Source: Veillonellaceae bacterium (lineage in GTDB: Bacteria; Bacillota_C; Negativicutes; Veillonellales; Veillonellaceae). From it: a stretch of 7,682 bases of DNA. Positions 1 to 5,453 of this stretch are shown here, in pieces. Location of the stretch: positions 1 to 7,682 of the forward strand of contig CADFKY010000044.1 in assembly GCA_902834965.1 (NCBI GenBank), given 5' to 3'. The notes beneath the pieces are model-generated. The model was not told the DNA's origin. It did no database searches and saw only the letters and a list, made by a program, of their open reading frames with translations. Every line of letters begins with the position of its first letter. Within the stretch, counting starts at the first letter, position 1. Position numbers and translations under genes: made by a program.

Positions 1-443
1 AAAAGAAGATTATTACAGCTGTTCTAGGGATTTGTTTAACTACAACTGCATTTGGTGGCATCTTGACTACTCAAGCTGGCGGCCTTAGCAGTATTCTTGG
101 TGGTGCAGCTAAAATTGGTGGCATCGGTATTGTTATCAATAAATTCGGTCCTCAAATTGACTCTTTCTTAAATAAATTATTGAAACAAAATAACTTAAGC
201 ACAGAGTATACAACTAAAGTTGTACCTATTATCAGTATTGGTACAAAAGGTTATATTGGTGCTGCTCAAGTAACTGGCCCAGCATCTAGCATTGAACAAG
301 TTAAAGCGGTTGCTCAAGTTGAAGGTAGCTTTAACGGTATGGTTCGTGTAAAAGGTTTAGTACCAGTTGATAGCACAAACCCAGTTGGTGCATCTCGTGT
401 TCAAGGCGTAGGTGTATCTGCGATTATCGATTTGAAAATTTAA
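1..443 (+). CDS. Small exported protein, 5'-partial, function unknown
   Basis: The reading frame is open from the first complete codon at position 3 and ends with TAA at 441-443. It begins KKIITAVLGICLTTTAF, a typical signal-peptide start with two lysines followed by a hydrophobic core, so the true ATG probably lies only one or two codons before the window. A TTG at 63 is in frame but would remove the signal peptide and is not the likely start. The mature part is about 120 residues, glycine- and valine-rich, has no cysteine and contains a helix-like stretch (NKFGPQIDSFLNKLLKQ). It ends in an alternating hydrophobic pattern (VGVSAIIDLKI) suggestive of beta strands. I do not recognise a named family. 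Its export signal and the next-door envelope genes suggest a periplasmic or outer-membrane-associated product. A hairpin terminator follows 34 bases after the stop. Confidence 0.8.
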   Translation, partial: KKIITAVLGICLTTTAFGGILTTQAGGLSSILGGAAKIGGIGIVINKFGPQIDSFLNKLLKQNNLSTEYTTKVVPIISIGTKGYIGAAQVTGPASSIEQVKAVAQVEGSFNGMVRVKGLVPVDSTNPVGASRVQGVGVSAIIDLKI

Positions 444-476
444 TGGCCACTGAGCATATAAAATAGTAGACTCAGG

Positions 477-508
477 GAATAAGCACGGTCTTAGGCCCGT
501 GCTTATTC
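477..508 (+). terminator. Rho-independent-type terminator after the first gene
   Basis: A perfect 12-bp stem (GAATAAGCACGG at 477-488 pairing with CCGTGCTTATTC at 497-508) encloses an 8-base loop. The T-tract that follows (TGTTGTAT) is poor, so termination may be incomplete, and some transcription could continue into the gene at 552. No convincing sigma-A promoter is visible between this hairpin and that gene. Confidence 0.7.
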
Positions 509-511
509 TGT

Positions 512-528
512 TGTATAACAGTTATACA
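512..528. promoter_or_regulatory. 17-bp palindrome, candidate operator
   Basis: TGTATAAC (512-519) and GTTATACA (521-528) are perfect inverted repeats around one central base. The element sits between the terminator and the ribosome site of the gene at 552. Its size and symmetry suit a dimeric repressor, and the TATAAC/TATACA halves could also serve as -10 elements, but no good -35 was found at 15-18 nt. The cognate regulator cannot be named from sequence. Confidence 0.35.
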
Positions 529-541
529 TTAGATACGTTGT

Positions 542-546
542 GGAGG
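542..546 (+). promoter_or_regulatory. Ribosome binding site deciding the start at 552
   Basis: GGAGG lies 5 nt before the ATG at 552. An in-frame GTG at 540 overlaps this Shine-Dalgarno sequence and would add MEEF before the signal peptide, so the ATG is the correct start. Confidence 0.85.
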
Positions 547-551
547 AATTT

Positions 552-1670
552 ATGAAGAAGCAAGTACTTACACTTTTAATGGCATCCTTGATTTCAGGCA
601 CTGCATTTGCTGCTCCTGGTACAGTTACAGAAAAAACAAATGTTTTAGAGACTACTGTATATGGTGCTGTACAAGATGGTGCTGTAGTGGACCGCATTAA
701 TCAACTTGATGAAACCGTGTATGGTACTGGTTTCAATGGCAATTCTGCTACATTGAGCAAACGTGTCGATTCCCTTTATAACTCCGTAGAAGGTAGCGGC
801 ACAAATATTTCTTTGCGCGAAGAAATGGACGCACTTGAATATACATATCAAAATAGCATTAATGCAGGTTCTCTTGTTGATCGTGTAGAAAAGATGGAAC
901 GTAGCGTTAATGGTCGTATTGGTAGCGGCTCTCTACAAAAACGTATTATTTCTTTAAAAACAAAAGTATATGGCAGCAATGTAACGCTCACAAATCAAGT
1001 GGGTACATTAGCTGGCAACCAAGTATTCAAAGTTACATTGAATGATGCTGTTTCTTCAAAAACTAGCCATGAAGGCGACACTGTTGCTTTCACAGTAGCT
1101 GAAAATGTTATGGATGGTAATGTGTTATTAGTTCCTGCAGGTACAGTAGGTTCTGGTACAATTACTTCTTTGAAAAAGGCTCGTTCCTTTGGTCGTAATG
1201 GTGCATTAGATATTACATTCGATACTATTCCTGCTATTGATGGTACAGAATTCACTGCTGTACAAGGTAAAGAAGCTAAAGACAAAACTCGTAATGAAGT
1301 AAAAGCTGCAGGTGCATCTGTAGCTGGTGCTGTTTTACTTGGACCAGTAGGTTTAGTAGGTGGCGCTTTTGTTAAGGGGAAAAATATTGAGTACCCTGCT
1401 GGTGCAACAATTTATGTACAACCTCAAGATTCTGTAACAATTCAAGGTCTTGTAATTGGTGGTGACGGTTTAGCTCATAGTGATGATGAATTAGCTGAAG
1501 CTGTAACTGTACCGAATGCAGCAGATGAATCTGAAGAAACTGTAGATACTAATGAAGCGGCTGTTGATGAAAATGAAACAACAACAGAGGAACCAGCAGC
1601 AGTAGAAGAACAAGAAGAGCAAGTAGAAAATGTTTCTCAACCTATCGTAGTTGTAAAGCGTAATCAATAA
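552..1670 (+). CDS. Exported repeat protein with acidic C-terminal tail, function unknown
   Basis: This 372-residue protein has a clear signal peptide (MKKQVLTLLMASLISGTAFA, cleavage expected after residue 20). Residues 29-150 form six degenerate repeats of about 20 residues with the pattern L-x3-V-Y/E/N-G, then S/T-L-x2-R-V/I. Residues about 156-300 form a separate, probably beta-rich domain (VFKVTLNDAVSSK, GDTVAFTVAE, VLLVPAGTVGSGTI) with a glycine/alanine hydrophobic stretch at 253-273. Residues about 311-360 are rich in Glu and Asp and low in complexity, and the protein ends with IVVVKRNQ. The middle domain recalls exported proteins with a 'G-D-x-V-x-F ... V-P-x-G-T' pattern, including VirB10/TrbI-like beta domains, but this is a loose resemblance. 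It is followed after 37 bases by the LptD-like gene, which suggests an envelope role. The repeats may form a coiled or stalk-like structure. Confidence 0.85.
   Translation: MKKQVLTLLMASLISGTAFAAPGTVTEKTNVLETTVYGAVQDGAVVDRINQLDETVYGTGFNGNSATLSKRVDSLYNSVEGSGTNISLREEMDALEYTYQNSINAGSLVDRVEKMERSVNGRIGSGSLQKRIISLKTKVYGSNVTLTNQVGTLAGNQVFKVTLNDAVSSKTSHEGDTVAFTVAENVMDGNVLLVPAGTVGSGTITSLKKARSFGRNGALDITFDTIPAIDGTEFTAVQGKEAKDKTRNEVKAAGASVAGAVLLGPVGLVGGAFVKGKNIEYPAGATIYVQPQDSVTIQGLVIGGDGLAHSDDELAEAVTVPNAADESEETVDTNEAAVDENETTTEEPAAVEEQEEQVENVSQPIVVVKRNQ
636..1001 (+). repeat. Six degenerate ~20-residue protein repeats
   Basis: Residues 29-49, 50-72, 73-92, 93-112, 113-132 and 133-150 of the protein encoded at 552 align as repeats. 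Shared positions are a Leu/Met at the third or fourth residue, V-Y-G or a variant around residues 7-10, and (S/T)L-x2-R-(V/I) or similar at the end. The best copies read LDETVYG, MERSVNG and LKTKVYG, with closing SLVDRV and SLQKRI. The repeat is visible in protein but largely eroded in DNA, so it is an old duplication and not a recent tandem array. Confidence 0.7.
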
Positions 1671-1707
1671 TTAACAAATTCTTAAAGCAAGAGGAGTTCT
1701 AGTAACC

Positions 1708-3261
1708 ATGAGGAAACGTAAAGTACAATGGCTGGCAGCGGCATGTGTTTTCTGTTTAGCACAACCAGTATGGGCCGCTACAGAGTCAACCACGGTATAT
1801 CAAGATCAATTGGATAGCGTTGATCAATCCTATCTTGGAGAAATCTCTAAAGCATCTACACCTGACAATAGTAATATCCGTGTTGTACGTCGTGGTGAAA
1901 AGGCAAAGTCTGATCAACCTACAGAACAGTTGCCGACTCGTATTGATGCAGATAAAATGTCCTATACAGGGTCCACTGGTGATGTATATGCACAAGGTGA
2001 TGTAGTAGTGACTCAAGGTAATCAAACTTTGATGTCTCCGCGTATAGAAGGTAATACGAAAACTACAGAATATCGTACTGTTGGTGGATATCACTTTTTA
2101 GAAAATGGCGGTAAAACTAAGGATATTACAGGTCATAATATGACATATCGTACTAGTGATCACCATTTTACAGCTGATCAAGCTTTTGGTTGGAATGACC
2201 CTTACTATGTAAAAGGGCAAAATGCTACATTTGATGGTGAAACTGGTCATATGGAAAAAGGCATGGTTACCACAAAACATGCGATGGCTTTTAAACATAC
2301 ACCTGACTATCGTGTAGAAGGTCAAGATATCAAGGTATATCCTGGTGATAAAGTAGTTATCAAAAAACCATCCTTCTATATTAAAAACTTCAAGGTTTTA
2401 TCTTTGCCTTCTTATACAGCATCTCTTCGTCATGATAAAGAGGGGAAATTTAGTATTTTCTCCTTGGTTCCAAAACCTACATATAGTAGTGATGATGGCA
2501 TTGGTTTGCATGGTAGTACAGAGTATCCAATCGGTAAGCATGGTGAAGCCTATATTGATTACCGTTGGTATTCAAAGTCTGGATTTAAACCCAAATTAGG
2601 CTATAGACATTATTTGCCTTGGGCTACTGCATCCATAGGTTACAGTAAAGAATCTAATGAGTATAACGATGAAACTGTATGGGTAGAAAAGATTGGTGAA
2701 GTTCGTTTAGATACTCATACATATCATGTTGGTAAATCTCCTGTTACTGTACGTGGTGGTGTAAACGCGGGCTATTGGAAAGAGGGTTCTGTAAAAGGTT
2801 CTCATAAAGAGTATTATACAGAAGTATCCCATGATCCAATTAAGCTTTGGAAAAATGCAGATTTACGTTTCTTAGGTGGTTACCAACGAGATTATTATGG
2901 TTATGATGGTACGATTCGTAGCATGCCTTATTGGGGAGCTCGTTTCCAATCTAAAGTGGGAAATCGTGCTAATGTATGGGTTAGTTATAATCAACGTAAT
3001 ATTTCTTATAACAACTCTCCATATCGATTCGATACGACAGAGCTTCCTAAGGAGCTCATTTATGGTGGTTCTTATAAATTAACTCGCTTGGATGATGTTT
3101 CTGTCAGTGTGAAAACAAATATGATGAGTGGTGACATTGATTCTGTGTACTATACATGGCATCGTGATTTGCATTCCTTTGATATGTATTTGACATATAA
3201 AGATGCTCATAGAAGCAACAATGATCAATGGAAGATCAAATTTGTTGGCAAAGACTTTTAA
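1708..3261 (+). CDS. lptD: LptD/OstA-family LPS-assembly outer-membrane protein, compact form
   Basis: LptD, with the lipoprotein LptE in proteobacteria, inserts lipopolysaccharide into the outer leaflet of the outer membrane. This 517-residue protein has a signal peptide (cleavage after VWA, residue 23). An OstA/LptA-type beta-jellyroll spans about residues 77-235: RIDADKMSYTGSTGDVYAQG with DVVVTQG is a typical OstA opening, and YRVEGQDIKVYPGD followed by FYIKNFKVLSLPSY matches the LptD segment leading into the barrel. Residues about 245-517 alternate aromatic and polar residues in probable barrel strands and end in Phe (KFVGKDF), as many outer-membrane barrels do. Near the end, HRDLHSFDMYLTY resembles the LptD C-terminal signature. 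It is much shorter than the 784-residue E. coli LptD, and the mature part has no cysteine, so the interdomain disulfides of E. coli LptD are absent. The ATG follows GAGGAG at 1691-1696. A dedicated LptA-like protein is an alternative, but the barrel-like half argues for LptD. Confidence 0.82.
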   Translation: MRKRKVQWLAAACVFCLAQPVWAATESTTVYQDQLDSVDQSYLGEISKASTPDNSNIRVVRRGEKAKSDQPTEQLPTRIDADKMSYTGSTGDVYAQGDVVVTQGNQTLMSPRIEGNTKTTEYRTVGGYHFLENGGKTKDITGHNMTYRTSDHHFTADQAFGWNDPYYVKGQNATFDGETGHMEKGMVTTKHAMAFKHTPDYRVEGQDIKVYPGDKVVIKKPSFYIKNFKVLSLPSYTASLRHDKEGKFSIFSLVPKPTYSSDDGIGLHGSTEYPIGKHGEAYIDYRWYSKSGFKPKLGYRHYLPWATASIGYSKESNEYNDETVWVEKIGEVRLDTHTYHVGKSPVTVRGGVNAGYWKEGSVKGSHKEYYTEVSHDPIKLWKNADLRFLGGYQRDYYGYDGTIRSMPYWGARFQSKVGNRANVWVSYNQRNISYNNSPYRFDTTELPKELIYGGSYKLTRLDDVSVSVKTNMMSGDIDSVYYTWHRDLHSFDMYLTYKDAHRSNNDQWKIKFVGKDF

Positions 3262-3274
3262 TTAGGAGATAACT

Positions 3275-4138
3275 ATGCAACGTATTAGAAAGGCCGTTAT
3301 TCCAGCAGCTGGCTTTGGTACACGGTTCTTACCAGCTACTAAAGCACAACCAAAGGAAATGCTTCCTATTGTAGATACACCAGCTATCCAATATATTGTG
3401 AAAGAAGCACTAGATTCTGGTATTGAAGAAATCCTAATCATTACAGGTCGTAATAAACGTGCTATTGAAGACCATTTCGATAGCAGTGTTGAATTAGAAT
3501 TATTGTTACAAAGCCAAGGTAAAAATAAACAGTTGGCTATGATTAAGGATTTAGCAGATATTAAGGTTCACTTTATCCGCCAAAAGGCACCACGTGGTCT
3601 TGGTGATGCTGTACTATGTGCTAAAGCCTTTATTGGTGATGAACCATTTGCTGTGTTGCTTGGTGATGATATTGTATATAATCCTGAAAATCCATGCTTA
3701 AAACAGTTAATTGAGTGTTACGATGAACATCCTGGTATTATTCTAGGGGCTCAATTTGTACCGGAAGATAAAGTTAGCTCTTATGGTATCGTATCCGGTG
3801 AAGCATTGGCGGATAATTTATATCGCGTTCATAATTTGGTGGAAAAACCAAAAAAAGAAGATGCACCATCTACACTAGCAGTATTAGGTCGTTACATTTT
3901 AACTCCAGATATTTTCAATATTTTGGAAAATACAAAACCAGGCGTAGGCAATGAGGTTCAATTGACTGATGCGTTAGCAGCATCTAAAACTGACACCTAT
4001 GCATTGGCCTATGAAGGCATTCGTTACGATACAGGTGATAAACTAGGTTATTTGAAAGCTACTGTTGAGTATGCCCTTCGTAATGAAGAGTTAGGTGAAA
4101 ATTTCAAAGCTTATTTGAAAGAACTAGATCTTAAATAG
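3275..4138 (+). CDS. galU: UTP-glucose-1-phosphate uridylyltransferase
   Basis: This cytoplasmic enzyme makes UDP-glucose and pyrophosphate from UTP and glucose-1-phosphate, feeding LPS, capsule and other glycans. The 287-residue length is typical for bacterial GalU/GtaB. Visible motifs are the nucleotide-binding loop AAGFGTRFLPATKAQPKEML (residues 11-30, with Lys27), RQKAPRGLGDAV (102-113), the metal-binding LLGDDI (128-133), the sugar-binding VEKP (189-192), GNEVQLTDAL (225-234) and YDTGDKLGYLKA (251-262). It starts 13 bases after the LptD-like gene with AGGAG at 3264-3268, so it is probably co-transcribed with the envelope genes. It is the last gene before a strong terminator. A related dTDP- or CDP-glucose pyrophosphorylase is less likely because the C-terminal motifs fit GalU. 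Confidence 0.95.
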   Translation: MQRIRKAVIPAAGFGTRFLPATKAQPKEMLPIVDTPAIQYIVKEALDSGIEEILIITGRNKRAIEDHFDSSVELELLLQSQGKNKQLAMIKDLADIKVHFIRQKAPRGLGDAVLCAKAFIGDEPFAVLLGDDIVYNPENPCLKQLIECYDEHPGIILGAQFVPEDKVSSYGIVSGEALADNLYRVHNLVEKPKKEDAPSTLAVLGRYILTPDIFNILENTKPGVGNEVQLTDALAASKTDTYALAYEGIRYDTGDKLGYLKATVEYALRNEELGENFKAYLKELDLK

Positions 4139-4149
4139 TAAATCTATAT

Positions 4150-4189
4150 ATTAAAAGAGCCTGTGGATGTTACCATAGGTTCTTTTAAT
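4150..4189 (+). terminator. Strong hairpin terminator after galU
   Basis: A 17-bp stem (4150-4166 with 4173-4189) containing two G-T wobble pairs encloses a 6-base loop (ATGTTA). The stem base is A/T-rich (ATTAAAAG with CTTTTAAT), so it provides a U-tract on the + strand and could also terminate transcription from the other strand. It separates the envelope operon from the biotin-linked operon. Confidence 0.85.
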
Positions 4190-4211
4190 TGGTAGCGATA
4201 TTTTTGCATTA

Positions 4212-4244
4212 TTGTCAACAAATCGGATGTGATTTTGTTGACTA
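4212..4244. promoter_or_regulatory. Candidate BirA (biotin repressor) operator
   Basis: Half-sites TTGTCAACA (4212-4220) and TGTTGACTA (4236-4244) are inverted repeats with one mismatch and are separated by exactly 15 nt. Known BirA operators in Firmicutes have the form TTGTnAAC(C) - 14 to 16 nt - (G)GTTnACAA. The right half covers the -35 hexamer of the promoter at 4238-4266, the expected position for repression by biotinyl-AMP-bound BirA. The BioY gene in the operon supports the assignment independently. The outer GG/CC bases of the consensus are replaced by T and A here. Confidence 0.8.
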
Positions 4245-4266
4245 ATAAAATAATGTTGATTATAAT
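4238..4266 (+). promoter_or_regulatory. Sigma-A promoter of the biotin-linked operon
   Basis: The -35 TTGACT (4238-4243) and -10 TATAAT (4261-4266) are separated by 17 nt, one mismatch from full consensus. Transcription should begin around 4272-4275, leaving a leader of roughly 25 bases before the ATG at 4300. The -10 lies inside a perfect 14-bp palindrome (TTGATTATAATCAA, 4256-4269). Confidence 0.85.
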
Positions 4267-4299
4267 CAATTTATTGAATAAATAAAGGACTGTGATTAT

Positions 4300-4866
4300 A
4301 TGAGATCGCTCTTTACAACATTGTGTAATAATGATTTTGGATTACCAGGGCATTGTGTTATTAAGCATATGCATTATGATGCTTCGGGTAGTGATCAATC
4401 TATCTGTGGTATTTTATATCAAGTTGCTAAAACTACTACAATTGGTATTCTAGACAAATCAGGTTTTTTAATAGTTGATTTACGACCGGTACCGAGAAAA
4501 TTTCGTATTCGTTCAATAATTCATGAAGAAGAGAATGATCGGACGATATCTTTCTCTAAGGAGGATATCATACGATTTGTAAATGATATTAACGATACCA
4601 ATGAAATTCATCGTGAATCGCCCTATGTAGTGCCTGGTTGTATGATTTTAGAAAATTTATGGAATTATTGGAATATTAGTAAATCTGCACAGCAGATGGC
4701 TATTTATTTTCATGCACCCGTTATTGCAGATGATCAGGTAACTTTGGTGGAAAACTCTGAAGATGCTCATGTAGAAGGTTATGTAGGTGACACATTGGCA
4801 TTTTCTGCTACGTTTTTTGGTGAAAATGAAGATTTAACATCTTTAAAACAAAGATGTATTAGTTAG
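4300..4866 (+). CDS. MaoC/hotdog-fold enoyl-thioester hydratase-like protein
   Basis: This 188-residue protein shows a hotdog hydratase signature at NDTNEIH (residues 98-104). Asp99 and His104 sit at the spacing of the catalytic Asp and His in the R-hydratase motif D-x-N-P-[ILV]-H, although Glu102 replaces the usual Pro. It is followed by VVPGCMILENLW (110-121), matching the glycine-led hotdog helix, and by AIYFHAPVIADDQVTLVE (134-151), the MaoC pattern 'F-x-x-P-V-x-x-x-D'. The hotdog domain covers about residues 82-175. The first 80 residues are unassigned and might be a degenerate second hotdog half. No signal peptide is seen, so it should be cytoplasmic. Family members hydrate trans-2-enoyl-CoA or dehydrate 3-hydroxyacyl thioesters; the substrate here is unknown. 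It is the first gene behind the BirA-type operator, and AAAGGA (4284-4289) is a plausible ribosome site. Stop to bioY start is 8 bases. Confidence 0.72.
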   Translation: MRSLFTTLCNNDFGLPGHCVIKHMHYDASGSDQSICGILYQVAKTTTIGILDKSGFLIVDLRPVPRKFRIRSIIHEEENDRTISFSKEDIIRFVNDINDTNEIHRESPYVVPGCMILENLWNYWNISKSAQQMAIYFHAPVIADDQVTLVENSEDAHVEGYVGDTLAFSATFFGENEDLTSLKQRCIS

Positions 4867-4874
4867 AGGTAATT

Positions 4875-5387
4875 ATGGAAGCAAGACGTTTAACAAAAAT
4901 GGCTTTATTAACAGCCTTATTATGTATTTCAGCATATATTTCGTTCCCATTGCCATTTAGTCCGGCTATGGTAACTGCATTGACTTTGGTGGCTACATTA
5001 ACAGGTCTATTATTGCAACCAAAGGATGCATTTATTGTATTTATCATTTACGTTTTACTTGGTGCTGTAGGTTTACCAGTATTCGTTGGTGGCACAGCAG
5101 GTCTTGGCAAATTATTAGGACCAACAGGGGGCTTTATCTTCTCTTGGCCAATAGCTTATACATTATTAAGCGTATTCAAAGGTTCTAAGAAGAGCTTTTT
5201 CTCTTATGCATGGCGTTCTCTTGTAATTACTATTCCTGTAGTATATCTATTTGGCGTTACAGGCTTTATGATTGTAACAAAAACTGAACTTTGGGCGGCA
5301 TTGCCTGTAGTAATGTTCCCATTCATTCCTGGGGATATTGTAAAATGTCTCGTTGCTTCTTGGTTAGCAACTAAAATTAAAATTTAG
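4875..5387 (+). CDS. bioY: Biotin ECF transporter S-component BioY
   Basis: BioY is the membrane substrate-binding subunit for biotin uptake, working with the shared ECF energising module (EcfA, EcfA', EcfT) or, in some species, alone. At 170 residues it has about six hydrophobic segments (roughly 8-26, 31-49, 53-70, 83-101, 113-131 and 138-165). Family motifs are GLPVFVGGTAG (66-76), GPTGGF (82-87) and FIPGDIVKC (150-158). No ECF ATPase or EcfT gene is adjacent, so this is probably a group II (shared-module) system. The ribosome site AGAGGT overlaps the preceding stop (TAG at 4864-4866), indicating translational coupling. A hairpin terminator follows 13 bases after the stop. Confidence 0.94.
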   Translation: MEARRLTKMALLTALLCISAYISFPLPFSPAMVTALTLVATLTGLLLQPKDAFIVFIIYVLLGAVGLPVFVGGTAGLGKLLGPTGGFIFSWPIAYTLLSVFKGSKKSFFSYAWRSLVITIPVVYLFGVTGFMIVTKTELWAALPVVMFPFIPGDIVKCLVASWLATKIKI

Positions 5388-5399
5388 AATGTAATAATG

Positions 5400-5429
5400 A
5401 AAAGAGGCATTCCTTGGGATGCCTCTTTT
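5400..5429 (+). terminator. Intra-operon hairpin between bioY and the thiolase gene
   Basis: AAAAGAGGCAT (5400-5410) pairs perfectly with ATGCCTCTTTT (5419-5429), extended inward by T-G and C-G pairs to a 13-bp stem with the loop CTTG. A T-rich run (TTTTCTGCATTTTCTT) follows. It should reduce read-through into the downstream genes. No good separate promoter is apparent between it and the ATG at 5454, so partial termination is more likely than a full operon break. Confidence 0.75.
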
Positions 5430-5443
5430 CTGCATTTTCTTAT

Positions 5444-5448
5444 AGGAG
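5444..5448 (+). promoter_or_regulatory. Ribosome binding site deciding the thiolase start
   Basis: AGGAG lies 5 nt before the ATG at 5454. An in-frame ATG at 5397 has no comparable site and its first codons are the terminator stem, so the start at 5454 is preferred. Confidence 0.85.
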
Positions 5449-5453
5449 CTAAT

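Noticed and set aside
540..551. GTG start giving a four-residue extension (MEEF) before the signal peptide
   Set aside because: The GTG overlaps the GGAGG ribosome site, which is correctly spaced for the ATG at 552.
503..2325. Several open frames on the minus strand across 503-697, 645-851, 995-1285, 1786-2094 and 2098-2325
   Set aside because: They lie antisense to well-supported genes, lack ribosome sites and recognisable domains, and look like by-products of the coding strand's codon use.
2876..3082. Plus-strand open frame overlapping the LptD-like gene
   Set aside because: It is an out-of-frame shadow inside a barrel-coding region and has no upstream ribosome site.
4190..4299. Possible riboswitch in the leader of the biotin-linked operon
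   Set aside because: The expected leader after the promoter is only about 25 bases, too short for a riboswitch, and the symmetry upstream of it is a DNA operator.
5397..5453. Upstream ATG start for the thiolase
   Set aside because: These codons are the terminator hairpin, the added residues do not resemble a thiolase N-terminus, and a good AGGAG precedes the ATG at 5454.
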